Shown piece by piece: positions 34,041 through 42,809 of a stretch of 64,000 bases of DNA (positions within the stretch are counted from its first letter, which is position 1; each line of letters begins with the position of its first letter). The notes beneath the pieces were generated by a model that searched no databases, was not told the origin of the DNA, and was given only the letters and a program-made list of their open reading frames with translations. The DNA lies in assembly GCA_963808775.1 (NCBI GenBank), contig CAWEGR010000003.1, positions 124,001 through 188,000 on the forward strand, written 5' to 3'. The stretch is from JACVRW01 sp963808775. Lineage in GTDB: Bacteria > Actinomycetota > Thermoleophilia > Solirubrobacterales > Thermoleophilaceae. Both the position numbers and the translations under genes were made by a program.

Positions 34041-34125
34041 ATCGTCAGGTCCCTGGTTCGAATCCAGGCGGAGCCTCTCGGGAGATGAGGAGCATCCTCA
34101 CTCCCCAGACGACCATCCCGGCGGC
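34041..34125 (+). repeat. attR-like direct repeat: partial tRNA 3' half and MFS gene end
   Basis: Copy of 13501-13585 (about eight mismatches in 85 bp, constant offset). It begins in the anticodon stem region, includes the full T arm CCTGG-TTCGAAT-CCAGG and most of the acceptor 3' strand, and continues into the 3' end of the MFS gene. The 5' half of the tRNA is absent here, so this copy is a non-functional remnant. Confidence 0.85.
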
Positions 34126-35286
34126 GCACAACAGCAGGCCTTCCGTGACGCCGATGTGGTCGAAGACGAAGCCCACGGCCAGCGCCCCGAACGCGAGGCC
34201 GGCGAGGTTGATGGTGAAGAAGAGGCCCACCTCGCGGCCCGAGAGGCCCGACGGCGAGTCCGCCTGGAGCCAGGTCATCAGCTGGATGAACGAGGCCTCC
34301 CAGATGATCCCGACGCCGAACATCGCGAGCAGCGAGAGGAACAGCGTCTCGGCGAAGGCCAGGGCGACCATCGAGGCGGCCACCAGGAGGCCCGCCGCTC
34401 CGAGCAGCCGCTGACGGGTCGCCATGGGCGCTTCGTCGAAACCGATCAGGAGATTCCCGAGTATGCCGCCCGCCGCGAGCGCGGCGAGCATCAGGCCGAG
34501 GACGTGCGCGCTGTCGTCCTGACGGCTCGCGATCACCGGGGCGAGCTCCTGGATCGGGCCCACCAGCAGCGCGAACACCGCGGTCGCCCCCAGCAATATC
34601 GACAGCGTCGAGCCGCGGTGCGCGGCCTCGAGGGCCGGCCGCAGGCCGTGCCCGGCGTCCTTGGCGCGCCGCGCCGCCGGCGGCAGGCTCAGCATCAGCG
34701 CGATGAGGGCCACGTATGACAACGCGTTCGCGAGAAAGCACGCGCCCGCACCGACCGTCACCACCAGCGCACCGCCGATCAGCGGTCCCGCGAGCGACGC
34801 GGTCGAGAACCCGATGCCGCTGAGCGCGTTGGCGGCCGCGAGCTCCTCCCTGGGAACCGTCTGCGGGACCAGCGTCGGCAGCGTCGCCGTGTTGAGCGCG
34901 GTGCCCACGCCGGCGATGAAGACGAGTACGTAGATCGGCCAGATCGCAGCCGCGTGGTCCCAGGCGATCACCGCGAGCAGGACGGCCGGAACGATCTGGA
35001 CCCCGTACAGGACCATGCCCACGCGCCGCGCGTCGAAGCGGTCGACGAGCATGCCGCTGTAGATGGAGAAGAGCCCGGGCCCGCGGTTGAGAAGCGCCAG
35101 CACACCCACCGCGGCGGCGTTCCCGGTGAGCTCGTACACGAGCCACCCGGCGGCGGTGATCTGCATCCAGGAGCCGGCGGAGGTGACCACCCTTCCTGCG
35201 AACGCATGGCGAAAATGGCGGTGACGCAGCGGCGCGAGCTTCGCCTGCTCCGCCCGGTGCAGCCGCTCCAGAACCGGCTCGCGCAT
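34045..35286 (-). CDS. MFS exporter (EntS-like) whose C-terminus is read from tRNA remnant
   Basis: A 413-aa 12-helix carrier of the MFS_3/EntS type: NLAGRVVTSAGSWMQ-like start (FAGRVVTSAGSWMQITAAGW), motif A as GMLVDRFDARRVGMVLYG, and the mid-loop GFDEAPMATRQRLLGAAGLL. ATG 35286 was chosen (AAGGA site); longer readings are unlikely. The last residues, SREAPPGFEPGT, are the antisense of the tRNA T arm in the right repeat, so the natural stop has been displaced or originally lay inside the tRNA gene. Likely exports a small hydrophobic compound or siderophore; not otherwise linked to the island. Confidence 0.88.
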   Translation of the reverse strand: MREPVLERLHRAEQAKLAPLRHRHFRHAFAGRVVTSAGSWMQITAAGWLVYELTGNAAAVGVLALLNRGPGLFSIYSGMLVDRFDARRVGMVLYGVQIVPAVLLAVIAWDHAAAIWPIYVLVFIAGVGTALNTATLPTLVPQTVPREELAAANALSGIGFSTASLAGPLIGGALVVTVGAGACFLANALSYVALIALMLSLPPAARRAKDAGHGLRPALEAAHRGSTLSILLGATAVFALLVGPIQELAPVIASRQDDSAHVLGLMLAALAAGGILGNLLIGFDEAPMATRQRLLGAAGLLVAASMVALAFAETLFLSLLAMFGVGIIWEASFIQLMTWLQADSPSGLSGREVGLFFTINLAGLAFGALAVGFVFDHIGVTEGLLLCAAGMVVWGVRMLLISREAPPGFEPGT

Positions 35287-35365
35287 CCGGTCCTTGATCC
35301 CACCAGACCCGGCCCAGATGCTCAACCTCCACATGGACGGCCCGGGTTGCCCCCTCCCCCGCGCG

Positions 35366-35434
35366 GGGGCTGCCGGGCGTGATCACGGCCCCGTCGATGG
35401 CCGCCGTGAGCTCGTCCAGGTCCGAGGGTCGCAT
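35366..35434 (-). pseudogene. Possible truncated N-terminus of an FAD-linked oxidase
   Basis: About 23 codons from ATG 35434 read MRPSDLDELTAAIDGAVITP then GSP, which resembles the start of berberine-bridge-type FAD oxidases (ending in TPGSP before the flavin-binding domain). The similarity stops abruptly and the frame then becomes low-complexity. If correct, it is a leftover of a deleted gene between the MFS gene and DUF5996. The match is short and uncertain. Confidence 0.25.
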
Positions 35435-35458
35435 CGGGTTCAGCCGTCTAAGGCCGGC

Positions 35459-36373
35459 TCAGGCGACGGGCGGTGGCTTGCCCGCGGCGCTCGCCGGCAG
35501 CACCGGGTCCCACTCGCAAACGAGGCACGCGTGCTGAAACGCCGAGCGCACGAAGCCGAGGGCGGCGCCCGCCGGGTCGGGAGCGGAGCGCACGTCGTCC
35601 CAGTCGAGGATGAACTCCCCGAGCGAGGCCTCCCAGCGCGCCGCGTCCGGCGAGAGCGTCGCGACCGGGAAGCTCTCGGGCGCCGGGTGCGCGTAGGCGT
35701 AGAACGCCGCCTTGCCATAGCGCGCGTCGCCCGGCCACCAGCCGACGGCGACCTCCTGCGAGTCCATCGAGTTGCGCATGATGAAGTCGTCCGAGGGCGG
35801 ATCGGCGGGCAGCCCCGAGAAGAGGCTGACGGCGAGGTCGAACGACCCCCACCACGCGTTGACCGGCGTGGAGCGCCCCCTGTAGGGAGCGCGGAGCGCG
35901 GCGAGGATGAGCGCCGCCTGCGTCGCGGCGGCGAAGTAGGCGGTCGCCTGGGCCGGATCGTAGGTGTGGTGCTCGTCGTCCTGATCGAGCGGCACAGTCC
36001 AGGGGACCTCCTGCGGCGTCACATCGATCTCGACCGGGCCGGCGAGCTCCCGGACGGCGGCGAGCAGTTCACGCGTGACCTCACCAACCGGGCGGTCATC
36101 GCGGAGCGCAACCCGCTTCGTCCTTCCGTCGCTGTGCTCGACGAGCGACTCGTGGCTGCGCAGGTCGAGCGCCACCACGAACGCACCGCTTCCGTCAGGC
36201 GCAGGAAGCGGCGCGGTCTCCCAGCCGCGCGCCGTCAGCCGCAGTGCCGCATGCTGCAACTGCGGCTCCGGCCGCGCGAGGGCCACCGCGAGCTTGCCCA
36301 GGACCTGCGTGTGGGCGTGCAGGGTGTCGCACGTCGCAGCCCAGGTCTCGTAGTTCACGGCCGGCCAGCTCAT
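35459..36373 (-). CDS. DUF5996 family protein
   Basis: A 304-aa cytoplasmic protein recognised by its family layout: WPAVNYETWAATCDTLHAHT, then QVLGKLAVALARPEPQLQHA, RGWETAPLPAPDG, a central DDEHHTYDPAQATAYF and TPVNAWWGSFDLAVSLFSG. The C-terminal part has FYAYAHPAPESFP and a final CEWDP motif. The function of DUF5996 is unknown. It is upstream of, and on the same strand as, the MFS gene, and lies just beyond the secreted-protein gene at 36381. Confidence 0.9.
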   Translation of the reverse strand: MSWPAVNYETWAATCDTLHAHTQVLGKLAVALARPEPQLQHAALRLTARGWETAPLPAPDGSGAFVVALDLRSHESLVEHSDGRTKRVALRDDRPVGEVTRELLAAVRELAGPVEIDVTPQEVPWTVPLDQDDEHHTYDPAQATAYFAAATQAALILAALRAPYRGRSTPVNAWWGSFDLAVSLFSGLPADPPSDDFIMRNSMDSQEVAVGWWPGDARYGKAAFYAYAHPAPESFPVATLSPDAARWEASLGEFILDWDDVRSAPDPAGAALGFVRSAFQHACLVCEWDPVLPASAAGKPPPVA

Positions 36374-36380
36374 CGCGTCC

Positions 36381-38372
36381 TCAGCGAGAGCCCGTGAGGG
36401 TCCAGTTCCACGTCGTGACGTTGATTCCGGGAACGGTCAGCGTGCGCGTGCCGTTGAAGTGGATCCCGTCGGGTGACTGCTGGAACTGCGTCTCCAGGGG
36501 CGCCATCCCGCCCTGGACGACCGGGATGGTCACGTCATCCTCCTCGCAGTTCGTGATGACCAGCGTGACCTGCGCGAACGGCCCGAGGAAGATGTCGCCC
36601 GTATAGGAGTGGGGGCCCTGCCGGGCCGGGTCTCCGACCGCGCTGACGGACACCTGACCACCCCCGCCGTTCACGGGCTGGGCGAGGTCGAGGGGCTTCG
36701 TGGCCTCCATGTCGCAGTCGGGCAGAACCAGCGCGGCGCCGGAGAAGGTGTAGGTGACGGTGCCGCTCGCGAGGGTGAAGAGGCCGCTCGCCCCCGGGGT
36801 CCCCTGGGGACTTCGCACCCAGGTCGCGTGCCCCGTCCACGCGATGTTGCTCGTCCTCCCGTTGGGATGCGTCAGGCTCTGCGTGCCGCTGAAGTTGCCC
36901 TCGATCCTGTTGATCTCGAACGGCGGAACGAGCGGCTGCTCCCATCGGTCCGCCGGCCTCGCGGTTCCGGCCACGCCGGCCTTCGACGTGGCGCGCACCG
37001 CTACCCGCACCTTTCCGGAGGTCGCGTTGGAGGCCACCGTGTAGTTGAAGCGCGCCCGCTGGCCACCCGCGCGGGTGGGCGAGAAGGTGGCCTTCTCCTG
37101 GTTCTCGAGGCGGGCGTCGAGCTCGGAGGCCGCTCCGTCCTGCACGGCCTTGGCGATCACGCTGAAGCTTCCTGTGTCGCGCGCCCTCAGGGTGATGGTG
37201 TTGGGCGCGGGCGTGAACTCGAGCTTCGCGCACTTGCCGGGCTGCTGCCATTCGGTCTCGCGCCGTCGGTAGCCCGAGATCGCCTTGTCGACGATCGCGC
37301 GGAACTGCTGGTCGGCGTCGGCGCGCGCTCTCCGCTCGAGGTCGTCCTCCACCTCGCCGCGGTCGGGCCCGAAGAGGCCCTCCATGGTCACGGTGACCGA
37401 GATGTCACTGCGCGCGGGCTCGTAGGCGCCGGTGCGCATGTTCACCCGTGTCTTGCGGATGATCCGCGTGCGCAGCGAGATCGGAGGGAAGGCGCGTGTC
37501 GAGCCGCCGAGCGAGGCGGTGGAGATCTCCTCGTCGCGGATGTCGAGGTCGTCGAGCTTCGCGTCCACGTCAGTGAAGCCCTCGAGCCGGGTCCTGCGCT
37601 TGATCTCGACCGCCTGCGACCAGACGTTCTCGGCGCCGCGCGAAACCCGGACAGACGCCCGCAGGCTGTAGCGCACCCCGCCCTCGAGCCGGCCGGCCGC
37701 CGTCGGGCACTGCGGCGCCTCCACCTCGTTCGGCTCGCACGCGCCGAAATCGAGGTCGGCACGGATGGTGAAGCCATTGCCGCTCAGCTCGATCGCGATG
37801 CCCGCACTCGGATCCGAGCGTGGCCGTCACGGTCGCCCGCGTGGGGCCGTCGCTCGAGGTGAAGGACTCTCGCTGCGTCTGCCCGGCCGGCACGGGCGTG
37901 CAGCCTCCCGCAGCCGTCCAGGCTCGCGGACCGAGTCCGGCCACGCCCGCGTCCGCGGCGAGGGCATCGAGGCGAGCCACCCCCCGCGCGGTGACCCTCT
38001 GGAGCAGGCGCGAAGCACGGGGCCCGAGCCTGCGGATCAGCTTCGGCAGCGATTTCGCCTTGCCGCCGCGGCGGTTGCGGAGCCCGGAGAAGTTGCGGCC
38101 GAGCGCGGAGCGCGCCAGGAGCACCCGCGGGTCGCCCGCCCTCGGCTTCGGCAGCACTCGCCGCGCGGGCAGGCACAGGCGCCGCTTTCCGACGCGCACC
38201 CGGACCTTGCCCTTCTTGCACTTCTTCTTCGCAGCGGCAACCGCCTCACCGACCGGTTCCCCCGCGGCCGCGGCGGATCCGGCCGGGACCACCGCCAGGG
38301 CGCGACGACCAGAAGCGCCGTGAGAGCGCACCAGCTTCGCGGCCAGCCAGAGCCGCCGAACGGGCCAGACAT
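36381..38372 (-). CDS. Large secreted protein, unknown function (frameshifted)
   Basis: Exported protein of roughly 660 aa. A hydrophobic signal (CALTALLVVA ... LAVVPAGSAAAA) is followed by the basic tract AAKKKCKKGKVRVRVGKRRL seen in other Solirubrobacterales exoproteins, a helical region (FSGLRNRRGGKAKSLPKLI), then a beta-rich body with TATLGSEC and GIAIELSGNGFTIRADLDF. One +1 shift near 37802, in a GGG run, joins these last two parts; a further shift (-1) near 38300 is needed within the signal, so the start (ATG 38372) is tentative. No enzymatic motif seen. Probably a cell-surface or extracellular beta-sandwich protein. Confidence 0.6.
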
Positions 38373-38407
38373 TCGGCCCGCATCGTCCCACAGCCGCAGC
38401 GTTCGGG

Positions 38408-39946
38408 TCAGCCCGGGTCGCGGCTCGCGAGATCCTGCTTCTGGAGGGGCTCCGCGTAGCGCTGCTCCTCCGTGTAGAACGGCGGCCGCTCGCCGATCTC
38501 GCCCAGCAGCATCTCGTAGAGCTCCGAAACCACGTCGGGCTCCTCGGCCGAGAGGTCGCGGCGCTCGCCGGGATCGGCCTCGACGTCATAGAGGCGGTTG
38601 CCCTTGAACTGGTTGTCTGAGACGAACGCCCACTTGTCGTGGCGCACGAACAGATCGTTCGCGTAGCCGCCGTACGCGAAGTCGCGCGACTCCTCCGGCT
38701 CGTCGCCGTCGAGGATCGGCGACAGGTCGGCGCCCTCGAACCCGTCGGGCCGCCGGCCCGCGGCAAGCGACATCAGGGTCGGGGCCACATCGTGCGTGGA
38801 GGCCCACCAGTCGCTGGTCTCGCCGCCACCGCGCCCGTCCGGATGCCTGATGATCATCGGCACGTGCATCATCTCCGGGTGGAGCAGCCAGGCGTTCTTG
38901 CCCACCCAGTCGCGCTCGCCGAGCAGAATGCCGTGATCGCTGACCAGCATCACGACCGTGGAGTCGGCGAGACCCATCGACTCGAGCTGGTGAAGCAGCT
39001 CTCCGAGCCAGCGATCGGCCATCGTGACCCCCGCCGCGTAGGTCATGCGCACGCGCTCGAGCTCGGCCTGCCGCCAGTCCTGCACCGGTCCGTAGCGGAT
39101 GTCGCCGATCTCGACGAAGTCGGATCCCGCGGGCCGGTACATGTCGAGGTACTTCTCGGGGATCGCCCACGGCTCGTGCGGGTCGAATGCGTCGACGGTG
39201 AGGAAGAAGCGCCCGCGGCGGCGACCGACCTTCTTCAGGGCCTCGATGCCCTCGCTGAAGACGCGCGCGGTCGCTGATCCCGTCTCCTCGATCGCGCCGT
39301 TCGCGAAGCCGTTGTTCGCCATGTAGGCCCGCAGGTCGTCGATGTAGGGCTGGTGCTGGAGGTAGCCCGGCAGCCGCCTGATCGCCTCCTCCGGCGGAAC
39401 CTGATGGGTGATTCCCCGCCTGAGGTTCTGTCCCCTGAGCGGCCGGAAGTGGTCGAAGCTGTTCCGAAACGACTCGTACACGCCCGCGAACGCGAGCGAG
39501 GGCGTGTCCGTGACGTAGCCCGTCCAGTAGCCGGCCCTGTGCATCGCCTTCGCGATCGTCGGCTCGCTCGGGAAGATCGGCGCCCAGCCGCCGCTCTCGC
39601 CGAGGCCCCTCCAGGGCTCCCAGTTGCGGAACGGGAAGATCCTCCGCCCCGTCATCATCGACCGTCGCGCGGGGACGGTCGGCATCGCCTCGGGGTACAC
39701 GTGGGTGAAGCGCATGCCCTCCGCCGCGAGGCCGTCGATCGACGGGGTCCGCATCACCGGGTTGCCGTAGCAGCCCAGGTGATCCGCCCGCAGGGTGTCG
39801 ATGATCACGAGCAGGACGTTGTAGTGGTGCGACGCCGCGCTCGAGCTCGGTCCGAACAGGGAGCTGCGGCAGCCCGTGCCGAGCAGCGCGGCCCCGGCGC
39901 CGGCCGCGCCGAGCGCCTCGCGTCGTGTCAGACCCCGTCGTGCGAT
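38408..39946 (-). CDS. Sulfatase-fold (alkaline phosphatase superfamily) enzyme, Tat-exported, Thr in the nucleophile position
   Basis: About 512 aa. The N-terminus has a twin-arginine-like signal (LTRREALGAAGAG) and a lipobox LLGTGC. The metal site begins LVIIDTLRADHLGCYGN and continues with VSDHGILLGE and a C-terminal ADPGERRDLS. In the motif where sulfatases carry Cys/Ser-x-Pro-x-Arg for formylglycine, this protein reads T-V-P-A-R followed by RSMMTG, so formylglycine cannot form; Thr nucleophiles in this superfamily occur in phosphotransferases and phosphodiesterases. No ATG/GTG/TTG exists before the Tat motif; start ATC 39946 or CTG 39931, or an indel. Substrate unknown. Confidence 0.85.
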   Translation of the reverse strand: MARRGLTRREALGAAGAGAALLGTGCRSSLFGPSSSAASHHYNVLLVIIDTLRADHLGCYGNPVMRTPSIDGLAAEGMRFTHVYPEAMPTVPARRSMMTGRRIFPFRNWEPWRGLGESGGWAPIFPSEPTIAKAMHRAGYWTGYVTDTPSLAFAGVYESFRNSFDHFRPLRGQNLRRGITHQVPPEEAIRRLPGYLQHQPYIDDLRAYMANNGFANGAIEETGSATARVFSEGIEALKKVGRRRGRFFLTVDAFDPHEPWAIPEKYLDMYRPAGSDFVEIGDIRYGPVQDWRQAELERVRMTYAAGVTMADRWLGELLHQLESMGLADSTVVMLVSDHGILLGERDWVGKNAWLLHPEMMHVPMIIRHPDGRGGGETSDWWASTHDVAPTLMSLAAGRRPDGFEGADLSPILDGDEPEESRDFAYGGYANDLFVRHDKWAFVSDNQFKGNRLYDVEADPGERRDLSAEEPDVVSELYEMLLGEIGERPPFYTEEQRYAEPLQKQDLASRDPG

Positions 39947-39993
39947 CTCCGCACTCTAGGCATCGCCCGGACGGCCACCGGGCCCGGGCCGGC

Positions 39994-42763
39994 CTAGCGC
40001 CGTCGCCGAACGATCCGGATCGAGACCGATCGACGCGTGCCCTTGTTTCCGGCCAGATCCGTCGCCGTGGCACGCAGCAGATAGCGGCCCGGCTTCAGCG
40101 CCCTGCGGCGGATCCGGCCGCTCCACGCGACCTTCGAGCGCCCGGCCGGAGCGGAGCGGGTGTAGGCGCCGGCACGGGTCAGGCGGGTGCAGCGCCTGCG
40201 CGCGCGGTTCCTGCGGTTCGGCTTGACGCAGCGCCTGCCCGCCCTGCGGCCCTTGCCCTTGCGCAGGACCACGAATCGCACCCGCGCGGGCTCGCTCAGG
40301 CTGAGGCGCAGCGTCGTGCCGGCCCGGACCCTCTGCGCAGCCGTCGCGTCGCCGTTCGGCGGCATCGCGCGCGCCCCGACGCGGAAGCGCCGGCGCGACG
40401 CGCTCAGCGCCAGGACCGGGTCCGTGGTGTCCGCCGTGCCTCCAGGCCCGCCGGGCAGGGCCGGCAGGCCCAACAGCGCCAGGTTCGCGGTCCGCGGCGC
40501 GGGCGCCCTCGTCACGAAGCTGCCGCCCACGAGCAGTCCCGTCGCCGGCGACGCGAAGAGCGCGTCGGCACGCGCGACCGCGGGCAGCGGACCGTTGCGC
40601 TCCTCGGCGCCGAGCAGGAGCGCGTCCGCGTCGACGGCCGCCGTACGGGAATCGAAGGCTGCGAAGCCAGACCGCGCGGCGCCCCCGTTCACGCTCGTGA
40701 AATCGCCTCCGGCGAAGGTCGTCCCACCGTGGACCGCGAGGGCGCGCACCGGAGCGTTCGCGCTCGGCGCCCAGGGCCGGGCGGCTCCCGAGGCGTCGAA
40801 GGCGGCGAGCCGTTGCCGGACCGTCGCGCCGTTCACCGCCGAGAACTCGCCGCCGGCGAAGATCGTGTCGCCGCTCAGCGCGAGAGCGTTCACGGGTCCA
40901 TTCAGGTTCGGATCCCATGGCCTGCGCGATGCCCGTGCCGGCGTCCACCGCGGCGAGGTTGTGCCGCACCCTTGTGAGCGAGGCGAGCGTGATGTTCACG
41001 TTCTGGAACTGGCCCCCCAGATAGAGCGTGTCGCCCGCAAGGGCGAGGCTGCGCACCGCACCGTCGGCCGCGACGTCGAACGGCAGCACCGTGCCGGCCT
41101 CCCCCGGCACGTTTCTCACGGCCGCCACGCGGAGGCGGGACATGCCGCCAACCGTGGTGAAATCGCCGCCGACGTACACGGTCTGTCCGGACGCCACGAG
41201 CGCGGACCCGCCATTGCTGTTGAGGTCCTGGTGGAAGCTCGCGATCGCGCCACTGTTCGCGTTGAAAGCGGCGAGACTCGCGCGCGGATCCGGGGCCGCC
41301 GTCAGGAACTGCCCGGTCGCCCAGACGAGCCCGTCGCTCGTGACCGCCAGGGCATTGACCGACCCGAACTGCATGAACTCGCCGTTCAGCGGCGGGTTGA
41401 ACGCCGTGGGCCTCCCGGTGTCGAGGTTCATGGCAGCGAGGTTCCGCCGGTCCACGCCGCCGGCGTTCATGAAGGTCCCGCCGGCGACGACGTCGTCGCC
41501 GTTGACCGCTATCGCTCGGGTGCCAACGGTCCCGCCGGACGGGAACTGCTGGCGGCCGCGCCCGATGATCGGCGCGAAGGCGGTGGGCGTGGCGTTGATC
41601 CCGTCGACCGCGATCAAGGTCGGGGTGCGGTCCCGCGCTCAGCGGTCCGCTTCCGAAGTTCCCCGTTCCGATGTAGACCGTCGAGCCCGAGACGGCCAGC
41701 GAGGTCACGGCGCCCGGAGGAGTTGGCTTCCAGTTGGGGCTCGGGACGGCTCCGATGACGCTGATCGCGGCAGCGGGCAGCGGCGGCGTCGCCGGGATCG
41801 TTGTCGAAGTTGATGTTGCCGCCGCCGATGTAGATCCAGTTGGCGGTGACGGCCATCGCCGTGAGCTCGGGACCGAACTGCAGTGGGGCGATCCAGTTCA
41901 GGTCGGGCGCGCCGCTCGACTCACTCACCTTGGCGATGCCGTGGCGGGCGACCGGCGGAGTGCCGATGCTCGTGAAGCGGCCCGAGATGAACACGTCGCT
42001 CCCGTCGGGATCGAGCGCGAGCCCGTTCACCGTGTGGTTCGGTCTCGGATCGAAGGGCAACACCGTGCTGCTCGCCACGCCGAAGGCGGCCGCCCGGATG
42101 CGAATGGCGCTGCCGTTGCTGCCCTGCGCAGCGTCGAAGATGCCGCCCGCGTACAGCGTGGGGCCGTCCAGCAGGAGCACGTGGATGCCCTTGAAGTCGA
42201 CGGAGCCGGACTGCGACACCCCGCCGGTGAACCCCGTGAGCGCGCCGTTCGCGCGGGTGAACCCGGCCAGGTTGCCTCGCGCCGTCCCGTTCGCGGTCGA
42301 GAACTCGCCGCCGGCGTAGATCGCGCCGCTGGGATTGTCGACCGCGAGAGCGCGCACGGCGCCGTTCGTGTCGGGCGCCCAGCTCGGATCGACGGTCCCA
42401 TCCGGGAACACATGCGCGAGGTCCGTGCGAGGCACGCCGCCCACGGACCTGAAGTCCCCGCCGAGGTACCACCCGCCGGTGCCGTCGACCACGATCGCGT
42501 TGACGACGCCCTCGACCTCGGGCCACGGGTTCTTCAGGTCCCCGTCCGCCGCGTCGAACCTCGCCGACGACCCCGTGTACGGCCCTATGTGACTGAAGTT
42601 CCCGCCGATGTATGCGGTCGATCCCGAGACCGCGAGCGGCCTTCACCTCGCCGTCCGGGACCCACGTGGCCCGCGGTTGGGTGAACGCATCACCGAGGGC
42701 GGCCGACGGGAGGAGGGCCGCGGCCAGCGTGACCGCTACCGCAATCGACGCGCGAGCCCGCAT
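39994..42763 (-). CDS. Secreted beta-propeller-like repeat protein with C-terminal Ig-like domain (four frameshifts)
   Basis: Reconstructs to about 922 aa. A signal peptide (VAVTLAAALLPSAALG) is followed by many copies of a 45-60 residue unit with the core YIGGNF / YLGGDF / YAGGEF / FISGRF and LAAFDA, like delta-60 or RCC1-like propeller repeats. Near the end a proline/arginine-rich linker leads to a bacterial Ig-like domain with RYLLRATATDLAGNKGTR. Four +1 shifts (about 42640, 41790, 41625, 40915) must be corrected; total length is 3n+1, which fits four insertions. Probably an extracellular adhesive or structural protein. The DNA repeats are diverged, so the shifts are unlikely to be programmed. 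Confidence 0.75.
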
Positions 42764-42809
42764 TGGGGTGATCGTCTCACGCCGGCAGGCTCGAATCCAC
42801 CTTCGAGGC

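Larger units (their letters stand above)
13537..34074. mobile_element. 20.5-kb tRNA-integrated genomic island with catabolic and transport genes
   Basis: Bounded by the intact CAT-anticodon tRNA on the left and its duplicated 3' half on the right. Base composition is clearly less GC-rich than both flanks, and gene content switches to transport and catabolism with many paralogous pairs (RidA, Gfo, SDR, CE4). No integrase, recombinase, transposase, relaxase or phage gene was found. At the right end there is only a possible gene remnant (32781-32995), a second tRNA-like fragment (33749-33767) and non-coding sequence. The element may be a decayed integrative element or one mobilised in trans. Bases 13586-13725 at its left edge contain nothing recognisable. 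Confidence 0.8.

Noticed and set aside
13537..34074. Island as a prophage
   Set aside because: No structural, replication, lysis or integrase genes are present.
33926..35434. 502-codon minus-strand frame including the sequence AWIRTRDLTISRS
   Set aside because: It is the out-of-frame shadow of the MFS gene and translates tRNA remnant sequence; the motif is a known artefact of reading tRNA genes.
39994..42763. Programmed frameshifting in the repeat protein
   Set aside because: Four separate shifts without slippery-site features, and the same pattern occurs in housekeeping genes; sequencing indels explain it better.
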